Shown here: positions 12,001 through 27,000 of the stretch, one piece after another | How the letters are laid out: every line of letters begins with the position of its first letter | Numbering within the stretch: the stretch's first letter is position 1 | From: Mactra quadrangularis | Lineage: Eukaryota; Mollusca; Bivalvia; Venerida; Mactridae | Assembly (NCBI GenBank): GCA_025267735.1 | Contig: CM046311.1 | Location: 23,086,020 to 23,150,019 of the forward strand | Length of the DNA stretch: 64,000 bases | Direction: 5' to 3' | Notes under the pieces: model-generated | Databases searched by the model: none | Told to the model about the DNA's origin: nothing | What the model saw: the letters and a program-made list of their open reading frames with translations, nothing else | Made by a program: the position numbers and the translations under genes

Positions 12001-15000
12001 ATAATTTTGGTGGCAGTCATCAACTTAACGTACTAGCCTGACCCCAGGATAAGCATACATAGATACAGGTATTATTGAAAGAAATACATGTTTTATCTTA
12101 GATAATTTTGTTTAATACCTCACTTAAAGATTAGTCTTCACCAAAACTATAACTAGCCCACTAGTGGCATGATTATTCTAGCTAGAGCTTGACTTAACTT
12201 GAATTAATGTTTATTAATTTATCCCCTAAATATACTAGAAGCCTACTAGTTACACAAGTTAGCTAAACTTTATTTGGTTTGTAAAAAATCAATTAAGATC
12301 TGACTGTACTTCACTGTAGTGACTATGGACATTTAATAAAGCATTATCAATTTACAAAATATATTCAACAGAATTTAAGTTGAGGTAATGAAATAGTCAA
12401 ATTATTCAATCATTAAATGTAATCAAAAAGATAAGGGCTGTGGATTGTTGAGCTAGTGGCAATCGGACCATAACCGTGATTGGTGTGTACCAATTCACGA
12501 ATCAAACCACTATTCAGTCGTTGATTGAGAATCATACAGGAATTTATGTTATAAAAAAACTAGTGAAGAATTACATAAGCTTTACTATATGGAAAACGAT
12601 GTACTCCAAACATTTCAATTACTAGGTGTGTTTTGTGCATTTTCAGTGATAATATTTTAGTTTATGAGTGTATCAATCAAGTGCTAATATTGTTTCATAC
12701 AAGTAAAAATAAAGTTATGTTTGGAGTAAATTTTGTTGACAGGCCAATGAAGACAATTTTTACTCTCTTCAGGTGAAATTATCACTGTAGTTCTTTGTAC
12801 GAATTCAATTTTATCTACAGTATAACCTGCATTAAGCAGCCAGCAAAGGGAAGTGACTATATTGGCTGCTTACTGCAGGTGGACACTTATTTCAGGTTAA
12901 GATAAAAAATAATGTTTAGTTAGCAGCAGTGAGTGATTATTTATACTGGCTTTAGCCTTAGAAATTATGTAAAAGCTAATTCAAAATAATCTTAATTTAA
13001 AAACAACAATCTAATTAAATTTAAATTTATTAAAAATTTAAGCAACTACCAGTATCTAAATATAAGCTATTGCATATTTGATTTGACCAATCTTATTTAA
13101 GATAAGTATTAATGCAGTTTCTCATTAAACGATTTTCAAAAAGGGCACTAGAGACAATATCAGTTGTATGTTGGAAGTCTTAATTTATGTGATGTCACTT
13201 TGTTGATAAATTTTTATTTGGTGGGTTTTCACACATCTGTACCATTATAAAATGATGGTGACACCTTGTTAATTCTATAATTTAATTGACTGTGGCAACT
13301 TAGTACAGGTAAATTAATGAATTAGAAAGGAAATAGGTGACAACTGGCCACAGACAGCAGGTGACTGCTTATAACAGGTTCAAAATAGAGTAATTTTCAT
13401 TGGGAGGAAGCCAGACTGGCTGCTTACAGCAGGTGACCGCTTATTACAGGTGGCTGTTAATGCAGGTTATACTGTATATACATATCAGTATACATGTTAA
13501 CTTTATTTTCGTTTCATCGGAATAAAATATTATACATATTAGTCTTAATTGCTTATCTCATCTAAGATCTGTGACTATATATAAGCTATTGAACCTGGGA
13601 TATCAGATGGTTGCCATAGTAATAATTTTGACAGTTTCTTCTTTCATTGGTTAATTTATCAGATCTTACAACTTGTAATTTACAGTTATGTTCAATGTAA
13701 AAATTATCATACAAATTAGCATAATATAATGTTCTGCAAAGTTAGTGAGAGCAAGTTCTGTTTTTCATAATCACACATTGGCTAACAGTCTAATCATTAC
13801 ACCGTTCATCTAAATATAAGTTAAATAAATACAGTAGCTAAAATAAGATCAGTATTGCTTTATCTTTAAATAAGATCTTCTTCCTGACATTATATTACAC
13901 AGTCTATATATTTATAGATTGCATCTAACTATTAGTCTTAATTTCATTTAAGATCTGTGGCTGTATATAGACTGTTGAACCTGGGATATCAGCTGGTTGC
14001 CATAGTAATTATTTTGACACTTTCTTCTTTCATTGGTTAATTTATAAGATTTTATAACTTGTAATTTACAGCTATGTTCAATGTGATATACAGCATTCAA
14101 GATTTACACCAAACTTAATTAAAAAAAAACAACAACATAATACTAGTTATTTTACAATAATGTGTATTTATTGGCGTGTGTAGTTGTAAAAAATATTCAA
14201 TAGTAACAAAAATGAGACAATGCAAAACAGAAATTCAATTAATTCTCTGCATCTACTGAAACTATAATAATAGTCATCTATGAGCAATCACTCAATTATC
14301 AATGAAAAAAAGAAAATACATAAATATATATATTAATATAAATATATGCTCTTTATACTAAAATTTTAGAATATCAACCCGTAAAGTAAAGATGTTCTTA
14401 TTGAAAACTAATATATTATGATTAAACTTTATTACTATGAAAATATTAGAGTGTTTGATTACATGATTACTTCCCTTTTGAGCATTTTGTCGCGAAAATT
14501 GGTGAAAAGAAAAAAATCGTCCACAATTGTTCAACTAGTAGACTTACAGTAAGTGATTATGGTTTAAATCTGCTTAAATTGTGTTTATTTATGCTTCGTG
14601 ACCTTTTAAGTAGACATCGATAAGGTTGAAATAATGTCACAGTGGTGTAAAATTAACAGCGAGTGGTATACCTATTTTTAGAGATTTTTTGACAAATGTG
14701 GAAAACTTTTGAAAAGACAGTTCATTATTTAATGTTGCTAGATGACTTACTGAGCCACATAAAGAATGTTTAAAACCCTTTTTTGTGATAAAAATGTGTT
14801 ATTTAGGTCAAAGGTCAACAAAGTGCACTTTCTTATTATTAGAGTTATGTGATAATTGTACAGTAAATTTCTTGCAAAACGTCAAGTAGATTTATAAAAG
14901 AAAACTTTTTAAATACTTTCAAATTGTTCAAAAGATTATACATGCGTTTGGTTACATGATTACGTCCCTTTATGTAATGTTTGGCGCGTAAATAGGTAAG

Positions 15001-18000
15001 GATACAGCTCCAATTTAGCTCAGTTGGTAGCTAGTTAGTCTGCTGATCGCGAGTTTTTTACATTTCTATTCCCGGGCAAAGCTTACTTTCATAGAGTTTG
15101 TTCATGAAATGATTTCTATGGAAATTTTCCCTCCTATCATTGATTCTTAATTATGTCAGTCACTGACGAAAATACATGCTTAGTAACTGGTAGAGAGCTT
15201 AATCCAGATATTTGGCTTTTCTAGGACGGCTGTCATATGACCTTTACGATGTGCTGCAACGGCGTTGGACCCAACTAAACAGGGAAATGCACAATAATTA
15301 AACCCTCAAATGACAGACAATGAGTAAAGAACTTATTTTGATTTCTATGAAAAGTTTGTTAAAAATATAATAATCTAAATGGTACATAGTTTCAGGAAAC
15401 AGGATCAGCACAATCTTGTACTTTACTATCACACCCAAATATGCATACTTAGCCAGCTTTATAACATTTGCATGTCGCAGAATTGCTTTTGTTTTGAATC
15501 TAACAACACAGGTCACTAGTTGCAAGCATGCAGAAGGATTTGGCGACTTTCGAATCCAAACAGGAGATATTTTATCCTTTCTATGTGATCAATGTCCCAT
15601 AGTGACTTGATCTTTAGGTTCGAAGTTAATATTTGCAGCCTGTACCAAGATCTCTGTAAGATAACTGGCGCTTAAAAATATGAAACTGTTAAGCGTCCGT
15701 GGTAGGCGGAAGCGAATCAATGGAGATCTTTGCATTAAAAACGTATTTAACGACATTAATCTATGTTGGTTTTTAGGATTGCAATAATAAAGTGCACACA
15801 AGAATCTTTTAATATTTTCAATCTCCTTATTGTGACCAATTGATAACAACACAGATAGCTTGATGTACCAGATACCATTTATATTTCAATCTAAAGATTG
15901 TAATTTATAAATAAGTAATACATCAGTATTTGTACCACTTACAAGTAATCGTTTATGTCCTTTATCTACAAAATCCGTGACGTAAATTATAATGCGAGTG
16001 TATAAGTGTTTTGCTCGAGCATTGATAAAACCAGAAATTCTCTTCTGTTCTACAAAAGCACAAATTTGGGGGATTGGACCTTGTATGTAGAAACCTACGC
16101 CTCTGTGATGCCATGGATGTCAATTTCTGAATGTACTTACCACTGAACAAGTTATAATCGTTCAATCAAAGGTATCTAATTCAAGCAGACCTACATCGGT
16201 TTTTAGAGAGTTATGCTTGATTTAATCTCTTCGCAAGCCTGAACAGTGTCAGACTGAACAGTGTTTGGTGACCATGCTGTTATATTTGTCAAGACTTTTT
16301 TCTGACTTTTTTGTGAACAAACTACGCTTGTTGGTGTCACTTTTGATAAATATCTTGGTTGAAACTCCACTTACGTCTTTACAAGAACAATGCAAATTGG
16401 TGAAAGACGACCTGTTAGAAAAAAAATTACTTCTCGACATGTGACACTACCTCAAATATGGGATCAATATATTAACATAAGCTGACAACAAAGCAGACCT
16501 AATCTCATGAGGGGAGGAAATTCTTTACCATTGTATTATTCAATTGTTACAGGTGGTGGGGTTTCTGGTATAATCATCGCTCTAGCAAATAACTTTAATG
16601 CAGTAAGTTTTTTCACAAAGCACGAGTCTGACACTCACATTATAATTCACATAAAGGATGCGATGGAAAATAAATATATACGATAACTTGTTACATGTAG
16701 TAGTACAGATACTGACGAATTACTTCTGCATTTGTGGCGTTGTTATCATGTTAATTCTATCACTGAATAGTTAGGGGTGATATCAGAAAAATCATTATTG
16801 ACTGGGGGCGATATCACGTCTTCATTTCATGGATTCAGCAAGAATACAAGTTAGAAGAAATTTGTTAAAAATCCTGGCTTGTTTTTATCAATAAGTCACA
16901 ATAAGGAAACTAAGAATATTGAAAGATTAAAGTGTTCCCTCTATGGTTGCAATTCTGAAAACCTACTTAGTCCAGACGTAGATTTATGTTATATCATAAT
17001 TTTTATGAAAACAAACAGTCCTCTGATTTGCTTCCGTCTACCAAGGACGCTTCACACCTTCATATTTTAAGCGCCAGTTATCTACAGAGATCTTCATACC
17101 CAACTTTAGATACATCAGTTTCGTAATAAAATAATCTACAAGGCTTGACCCCATGTTGTGATCGATAATGTAAGATAAGGATCTTAGATCACGATCATAA
17201 CCACATACATGTAGATTTCACTTTATCATTAGGGGATTGAATATCTTGTGGACAAATGTTTTGTATTTGTATAATTGTGCATGAGATGTAATGAAGATGT
17301 CACTAGTTTAGAGGTGACATTTTGTATACATGACAGTTAGTAGAAATAGGGGTTTTATGCAACAAATGCATATATATGTATGTTATATAAATGTTTTATA
17401 TAAAATGACTGGTTAAAACAAAATTAACGATTGAAATAGTTTGTCGATTGTTAAATTATGTTAGAAATGAGAAATATAAAAACACTATTATATCTCCTTT
17501 TTTAATTAATTCATTGCCCGTCCGTTAACTTTGATATGCCATATTTTTAATAAAGTTAAATTGCAACAACTTATTCAATGCTCATCGTTATTGTTAAACC
17601 GTCGATAACTATTTTTTTGTTTTGTTTTTCCGTTGCAATATTCTATTTTGACAGAATTTTAGTTCAGTTAGTTGATGAATAATAGTATTGCTGTTCAACT
17701 AAGTTCACCTTTTTCATGTAATTGCTTTACATGAATAAACTAGTCAATAAAAAAGTTTTCATGGTATCTTTGTTTAAATAAACCATAACTGTAGTGGTGA
17801 AATTAAAACAGTTACATGTCAGTTTCTATCATGCCGACAAATAAACTACAACACTTAATTAATGTTTGAAAGTATTCATTTATCAGCAAAATATGAATAC
17901 ATTAAAACGAAAATTATATGCATATACAAAGTGTAAATATATTACAAGCAATGAAGGAATATTACATCAATAAAATTGTTTTAAAGTAATATTATTTTAT

Positions 18001-21000
18001 AATACTGATTTCATTGGCTCTTTTAGTCGAGTAAATTATATTTAAAATTATATGATCTTAACAGTCCAGAATAATATTTTATCTAAAACTTTATTGCTAG
18101 ATCATTTGACAAATACAACTTATCATCAATAAAACAGAGACAAGAAGGTTATCCTGTCATAAAAGTGTACCCGCTGTGCCTTGCTATACACAATGTATTA
18201 TACAATCCCACCAGGGGTCCCTATATCCTATAGCGCACATTATAAAATTAAGGGGAAAAACATTTAGAATCCAAAACTTTTGGAAAAAAGTGCAAAATAG
18301 ACCAAAACTTCATATAGATATTTTAAAAATAAAAATGCTCCGGAAACTAAAAACATTTAGCTTTCTCAAGTCGTTTGCACAAATTTGATCAAAGAACCGG
18401 AAAGGCTTTATTTTTTAACATATATCAACAATAGTATTTCTTTCCTTCTTATTCTATAGTAACGTGAGTAATCAAATATAACCTTAAAATAGACCAAAAC
18501 TTTACAATTTTACAAAAATATAAAAACAACCGAATGGAAGAAGAAAGATGAAGCTTTTTACCATCATTTGCGCAAAATTGGTATCTTCAACAATAAAAAA
18601 GATGTGGCCGTTTAAAGTAGAACTCAACACGCTGTCAAACATGCCTATGTTTTTTGCTAATTCAATAAAAATGACAATCCTAAGATATATGACGCATGCA
18701 TTTTGGTCAGGAAACGTTTGGTAACGACACATGGGGCCGTTAAAAGTCGTTCTTTTAGCGTTGCTAAGTGTGTTACCTGTCCTTGATTTTGGAGTTAACT
18801 CCCTTTGCACAGACAACCCGTGCATTCCCATAATGCACATCGGTAACTCGTCTCGGCCACATTGTAGTTCGTCCTCATTATGCACGAAAACCACGCTTGC
18901 ATGAAATGCATTTTATTAGCTACTGTATCCGCGGATTTTATCAAAATAAGATTTGAATACTTTTTTTTTCTTTTTAATGACCGCAAATTTTACCTTGAAA
19001 AGAAAACTTTTGCTAAACGCCAAGGGAAATAATCAATATTACTCCTCGTGAAGTTATAGTGGTGTCTGTCCTGCATGACCTAATTTACGTTTTCCAAAAA
19101 TAACTTCTACAATGATGACGACATTTTGCTTTCGTTTGTAAACATCACTTTCTGGTGAAGAAATTCAGTCATTCATGGTTAGTATCGTAATTCTTTGTCA
19201 TTTTTATAGTAAGATAAAGCTTATCAAACGAATGGAAACGCCATTATTTGACAGAAAACGTGCTTTATTTTCGCTGACATAAACTAGCTTGCATTTCGTC
19301 ATGTCGGCGTCTGTTCCCAGACCCGGTATTCATTTGGAATGTAGAATAGGAAATTTCGGAAAATTGAAGCCTTGTGAATGATACTTGTTTCTGAGGAATA
19401 ACTAGCTTAACATACACATTGGGTCATACTATGCTTTTGTACTTGATATTGTATTTTATTGTGATAACACTGAACCATCACCTTTGGAAAATCAACGGGG
19501 TGTCCCGCTACTAAATTAAGAGAAACATTTAAGGGCGGATCCTTCAGGTAGACAAACATCCGTGTTCCCCCTCCTGTTTATTTTATTTTCAAAAACATTG
19601 AAATGAAAGTAAATGTGAGACTTTCGCTTTCCAACTACCAGAATAAAGCAGTTATAAGATTATTTTACAGGATTTTTAGTTATTTTTGTGTTTTTTCTTT
19701 TTCAGAATTCCTGACAGAAACTAGATCTATTGCAATTTGTGTACCATAATGCAATGCCAAGTATGACAAAAAATCTGCTTCAGCTCAATCAGGTAAATCT
19801 ATGTTTTTGATGGTTAAAAACTAAATTTTAGACTTCTTTAAAACACTTCTCTGTCATACATTGAAAGCCCACTTTAGTTACCAAGTATCATTGTTTGTAT
19901 TTTAACATGTAATTGTTGCACAATAAGTTGAATATTGACCAGATCTACTTGCAGGGAAATCATATTGTAATTCTTTTTTACATATGTCAAGGAACTTATG
20001 ACTGGAAAGCAACCTCAGCTTTCAGAATCAAGTCATTAGATCTATACCTCCCAGTATAAGTAGAAGGCTTTCTATGTTAAGTGCATTGAATACATGTCAA
20101 GGATGAGTAATAAATGTAACTTGAATAACTTGGAATTATAATGTAGTTCATAGGGCTCATATTTTCAAACATGTCACTAATTTTAGGCAATCTTATGTTG
20201 TATTTGTTGACTTAATTATTACAAATGCATATATGCATATTATTAAAAGAAATCACAAGTACAAAACAAAACAAAAAGCTTCATATTAGTATTTTATTAT
20301 CAAAATAAAAAAATGACACATGTAGGATTATAATAAACATGGTTTTGCTTGGATAATTGGAAGAATAATCTGTTCTAAGTTGAATGAAAGTTAATGAAAA
20401 AATACAAAAAAGACTCCAGCAGAACTTCTGATCTTTTAAATCTTTTATATGAATGCTGTGCCTTCTTTATGTAATTTTCTTACTGTAACACAAAGTATCT
20501 GATATTTGTTGAAAATGCATACACTAAGGCGCGCGTAATAGTTGAAATACGATCTTTACCATATACGCAGACAATACGCATGCGATTCGTACGTTATACC
20601 ATACCTAAAGTCGAATGCGTACGATACGAATTACGATCTTTACTCAGATCTTACGTTATAGATCTCCATACGTTTTATACGATACGAACTATACGTTTTA
20701 TACGATACGAACTATACGTTTTTTACCATACGTTCGCTTGTTTACTATACCATTAGTTCGATACGCATGGTACGATTTATTTCTTGAGATCAGTACGACT
20801 TGCTTGTATTTCTATATCTTAGTAAGCCATGATTCAATTAAAAATTAAACAAATTACAACCGGTTCTCATTCAGTACTTTGATTATCGATATTATTTTAA
20901 GGCGGGTCTCAATGATAAAAGTGGGCGGAATCAGTCTCGATGGTTATGATTTTGCCCCTCAGATTAGAACATATTTAGAAAAGTAGCCGAAAGTTAGATA

Positions 21001-24000
21001 TCCGTCAACCTAAACACATCAATTGACAAGTATGTCAAATTGAAACTTTTCACTGCTCAGAAATAATGAGAAATGCCACGGCGACAACCAATAATGACCA
21101 ACAATCGTCAATATTTAAACATTTATGACATAAATTATGTAGTCGCTTGGTGAAGATATGGTAAAATCTTAACATTTCTGATGTAAGAACGACTTGCTGG
21201 ATCACATAGACATGATGATGAGCTGAGTGAAGATTCAACATAATCCATACGATTATCGTCAACAAGGTAAACGTGAGCTTATATCTGCAAAAAATATTTA
21301 TAATATGACTGTGTTGACAACGTCAGTCTTACAAGTATGTGCACGAATAGTTTATGTAGCAATGTATTTCATCCCAGTAAAAACTGGACTTCCTCAAATG
21401 ATAAACAATTGCACATACTTTTTAACTAGAATGAATAGAAAATTGAAAATGCAACCCGGCTAGATCAGTTTGTAGCACATTGATGGGTTGTGGGTTCGAT
21501 TCCGGGTTAGGGCATACTTTTGTGGAGCTTGGTCATGAAATTTTATCTATGGCCATTCTCCCTCCTACCAATGATTATTTTACGTTGGACAGAAAGTACG
21601 CCCTAAGTAGTCTTTAAATAGCTATATCCAGCCTTTCCGGAGTATTATGTGGTCCTACTGCATTAAACCCAGTAAAATGAACAATTGAAATTGAATGACA
21701 TTATTTTCAGAAAACTCAGGGTTACTTAGCGTAGTCTGCATTGATATATGTATATCTGCTTGTACAGAACTCTACTAATTTATTAGCTTGATTGTGAAAC
21801 AAGTTCATACAACTTAGATTTATTACATTCGAGTTAGCTCCCTACACCTCCAATAATGCGCTAGTAGGATAATGTTAATTGCTCAAATGAAACAACTGGG
21901 TAGGTTTAGGATTGGATTCAAACCCACACAGACACCAGTCCAATGCATAAATAATCAGCCATGCCTGTTCCCTGCAGAGTTGCATTCAGCTGATGATATG
22001 TAATGATACCTCTATTTTCAATTGAGAATTTTTAGTATGTTATATGTATGATTATGATTTGGTTGAATGTCATTTAAGATCCAATTTATATTATTTCAGA
22101 TGACAGACTACAGATTTTAAAGCTACCAATGGTTTTACAGGTGTGATCATCCCAGTAAGGTCTCGATAGACAGGGTTGCGCGACAGAATGTACACAAGGA
22201 TGAAAAAGAATAAAAGTAACATACAGGCCCAGTTTAAAAGAATTGTGCAAGGGGTTAGATGTTAGTATATTCTGCAGAGATGTAGTGAAAGAAGATTTAA
22301 AGAAAATGATCTATGATCATGACTTTGCAAATACATTTACAATTAATTAAGGAAAATAAATACAATAGTTAAACTGTGATATCAATAATGATGACAAGAG
22401 TACAATGTGATGATGTGAGAAATTTGAAAGGGTTGTAAAGTCAAATAGAAACAATGAATTAGGCTTTAGTATACAACATTTGAAAATTCTGCTCAGAACA
22501 ATAGTGAAGACAAAGTGTTTTACATGTATTCTACAAGTCAGTTAGGGTTTATAAATCCCTTTGATATTAGGGTTTGTGATACAGCTTTCTCACCCTCCAA
22601 ATACTTAATAGTAGTTTATTATACTAAATCAAAAAAGTTGTTTGTTGCACATTATATGTTTTAGTTTTATAGTAACTTTCATAACATAAACAGGATGTCA
22701 GTGAAAGTTTTCATATCTTTACTTCAATGTTTGTTTCATTGCAAGAGATCTTAGGTGTTATGGTATTTGAAAATTTAGTTACATTTTATAATCATATTGA
22801 TAAAAGTTCTACTATAATATTTGCCTATTTTAGGATATGATCAGTTATAGTTATACACTTTTGCTGTAACTTACTGTTACAATGTTTGTCACATGTTTTG
22901 AATATAACTATGCTTTTTATTTTTTGTTTGTTTCAATGGTTGTTTTTAGTATCCTACCTTTGACCTATGTTTTTCTTCAACTTTGGTGTCCAAAGTTTTT
23001 AAAGTCGGAGGAAATTATTATGATCCATACTTTTCCAGTAAAATTGATTGTACTTAGAACCCTATTATATTTTGTATCAAATTGATCAGCTTTGTGAGGA
23101 GGATTATGATTTTATGATAATTAACTAGATAGTCTATTAATCTACTTTTCTAAAGCATCTTTTACTACCCTTTCATTGATAATTATCACGCAGACCATCT
23201 GATGTGACAGGATGATAATTAAGTTCTGTTAACATTTGGAACTCCTCGGCCATTCGCCATTAATAACATCGGACATATTTAGATGCCATTTTGGAAAAAC
23301 CGGTGTTGAAGTAAACAAAAACATGTTCATTTTGGGGATGACTGAATTTTAGCTTTAAGTCTGTAAATTTGAAATTATATATTTCAATGATATCCCTAAA
23401 CAATATTAAGTTCAATTTAAACACAGAATAAATATGTTTAGACAAAGATCTGTGTGAACTATTTTGTATAACCGTTACATGCTTCACCGCGCTTAGGTAG
23501 GAAAGGTCGAGGTGTTCCGAATGATCTGTTAAGTCTGTTTTGAACTTATAATTATTTATAACTTCTTACCCTTTCTTAAGGTAACCATAAAGCAATAAAA
23601 TGTCTGTTATGGCAATGTGCAGAATTGTAGATTTTATTCAAATATTTTTTATGTAAGTCTAACATTTACCATTTTGATTGATCTGAACCCCAAATTGACT
23701 TATCCAAGGGCGGATCCAGTGGAGGGGGTCAGGACCCCTCCTAGAATAATTAGTGTTTTTCTTGATTGTAAGAATTTGATTGTATTCTAATGATCTTCAT
23801 AAATATAGACTCCATTGTTTTTAATTTCATTTCTATTTTAAATCAAGTAAGTTTGTACCTCGCTCAGGTCTAAGCGAGTTTCTTAACCAATTTTGTAATA
23901 TTGTTACTTGTTGTATGTTAATGTTATTTGCAACTCTTGTCTTATATTTAATGTTGTATTCTGTAATATCTTTCATGCTAACGTTATTTTAATAAAACAA

Positions 24001-27000
24001 GGATCTTGACTTAAATACTTAGTCTTTGATACTTTCAGATCATTTGGTTGATTTCCACGACACTCTGCCTATTGCAGTGCAGGTCTAGGGTTTGATCATT
24101 TTAAACCACTATCGACCAGGGCTTGTGAAATACTTTGTGAACTTATCTGTTTAGTCCAGATTTTCTCAACTGTCATAGCTTAATTTCACAGTGGCTGAAT
24201 GCACTAAATATTTACTAAGGGACTCCTCGCTGAAATATCTTGACTAAAATCTATCGTAAGACATAAACTGCTCTTCTCAATCAAAATACACCTTTTAAAA
24301 AATCGTGCATGAAAGAAGACGGCAATTTTTACATACCAATTAACTGTGAAATTATTCAAGTTTTGAAAGCTGAGAAAAAAACAAACTATAACAGTGGCTA
24401 AATATTGCATTTATACTCCGTTGCCATGAGCTATCTTCATAGCAACACTGTTGAGTGTCCTCTTAAGATTTGAGAGGTTGACGATTCAGATTTCAGTTTG
24501 GACCATGCATTTTCATTGGATTATATCTGGCGCAAAATGTTTATATAACCCATGAGAGATTGTGTGCTTGCATCCTAAGATTGTCCAAGCTCCTAGTTTT
24601 TCTGTTATGGAGGAATTTATGTAGCAGAGGTAAAGTACCGCACTCATGCTTCAAACCATAAAACTAGCTTGTTTGTCAACATAGCAGATTGTCTACTTAC
24701 GACAAAAAAGTTGTATGTCGGTATGAATCTCAGGGCCAAGAGCCGGGTCTTGCCATAGTAGTTAGCATGTCTTGCGTCAAATCCGGAGATCTGGTTGGCA
24801 GTAGGTCATACCATATTCATTGGTTGTCAGTCACATGGTAGGGTAAGTTAGTACTGGTGATAGAAATGTCCAGGAAATCGATAGTATTAGTGCTAGCCAT
24901 AGTATATATGACATAAATGTGTTGGATACGACTTTAAAAATGCACAAAGAAGTTGAAAGAACTAGTCCATAGCTTTTTATAGGGTTACATATAGGACGAG
25001 TCCAAAGGATGGATATCACATAATATCAGAAAAAGACGTTTACCAAAGGACGGGCCAAATCATTGCCAAATGTATTTATATTCAGTTTACACTTACAAAT
25101 CACGAACTAAGCTAACTAATACCACAGGAGCTTGACATTTTGTATAATACTATGAAAATTCCACTCTTACATCTATTGTTTTTTTATATGTAAGAGTGGA
25201 ATTTTCGTAGTATGATATTTATAAAATGTCAAGCTCCTGTGCTAATACCTATAACCATATTTTATATAGATTCGTATTAATTAAATTGACCATTTATGCA
25301 TTCCTTCTCGATGAAAAGGAAAAATATCCTTCTTTATTGCTGACGAAAAGCGATTTTCACGATGAACAAGTTTTACGGCGTCCGTATTTTCCATTAAATT
25401 GTGAAAAACTCTCACTGACAATTGATAAATAATATGTCGGGAAAATATCCCGTTAAATTTTAATATAATTCATCATTTCGTCTATTAATATTTGTCCCAC
25501 ATGCGATACGATACGAAGTATACGTTTATACCATTCATACGATGTTTACCATACGATTTATACCATGTATTAATACGATCATACGATACGATACGATGCG
25601 ATATACGAATGATACGCACATACGGCTTATACGCTGCGATTCGTACTCACGTTATACTTACCATATACGTACGAAATACGTACGAAATACTCAAAAAAGT
25701 TCTAGTTATTCGCGCGCCTTACTGTATCCTGAAATGACATGAAATATAAATTATTCTTAATATGATATGATATTACATAGTGAAAATAAAGTTTATGTTC
25801 ATTTTCTATTTTCAGGCATACTATTTTCAAACAAGTTAAATGAGCTGATAGAGTAAAAAATATCATTTGGGACAAACAGTTCTCTACAAATCAAGTAACA
25901 ACTTTTTGGTGACAAAACAATGATATACATGTAATATAAACTGATTCTGGAATGTTAGTCAACTTCAAGTGATGATGAAATATTATATCTGTGTGAATTA
26001 TTTCAATGATAATTTGTATGAAGTATTGTAAGAATTTGTGTAACCAAATACATTTTTCAAAACTTATTTGTGTTTTTCATATTTAAAGTTAATAAATGAT
26101 GTTAAAATTCATTTTGTCTTGTGATTTAGAGGGTCCATTAGATAGTCATTTCTTTTATCATTGAAGAGATATCAAAGTTCCTCATTATATTTAGAAAAAA
26201 GCACATATATGTGCCTCACAACTTGATTGAAAGCAAACAAGATAAACATGTTCAGACTAAAAAAATTCAGTATGTATCTGGACCAATGGTTAATCAATCT
26301 TAATGCTGAAATTACCTGTTAGATAGATGCAACACTGCTCTTAACTTTTTTTCAACAAAAATAACTCATGCATTTAAATGTGAGTTTCATGGTAAAGATA
26401 AAATTGAAAGTGTTTATTGATAACTGACAATACTACCTGATTTATATTTTCAATCAAGAGCAAGATGTAAACACATTATGTATATTTTTCAAGCCTCTTG
26501 AATAATTTTGTCAATTTTTTAGAGCAGTGTTGCATAGATCAGACAATAATACTTACATGAATGAAAAATGCATCTGAATATAAACCCCACAAACTGTTAC
26601 ACAAGATGAGCTATATCTTGCTGCCAGGATTATGCATGCTATTGACATCATTTTACTCCTACAAAAGTAACAATGATATTTAATTATTTATTTAGTGGAT
26701 TTAACGCCGTATCAACACAATTTAGGTCATTTCACGGCGTCCAGCGCACCTAACCTAGCTTTCCTTGACCATTGTCTATAACCAGTACTCACCTACCCTT
26801 CCATAAGGCCGGAAACTTCTCCATATTATCTAACTAATGGAGGTAAATCGACATTATTGTCAAATTTTTATGGAAGGGTATAACTTCATAATAAAATCAT
26901 AACAGACAGTACCCATCCAGGCTCCACCCCATCAGTATGAACGTGATTCATACGGATCAATCGAGGTATCAATCATGTGAAACATCAATATTAAGGTCAA

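Larger units (their letters stand above)
20527..25719. mobile_element. TACG-rich inverted-repeat element, 5.2 kb, TA-flanked
   Basis: The left end AGGCGCGCGTAATAGTT and right end AACTAGTTATTCGCGCGCCT-type sequence (25703-25719) are inverted copies with TA directly outside (20525-20526 and 25720-25721). Next to each end lies a subterminal field of ATACGATACG, CCATACGATTTATACCA and similar words (20550-20790 and 25495-25690). The interior has no recognisable transposase; it contains a SINE (21451), a degenerate SINE B (24742) and a nested hairpin element (25123). Probably non-autonomous. Confidence 0.65.

Noticed and set aside
11108..12100. CRISPR-like array
   Set aside because: Units are long, diverged and lack constant repeats with unique spacers; the DNA is eukaryotic.
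18502..18894. 130-codon frame on the minus strand
   Set aside because: No recognisable domain, no partner exons and no conserved copy in the window.
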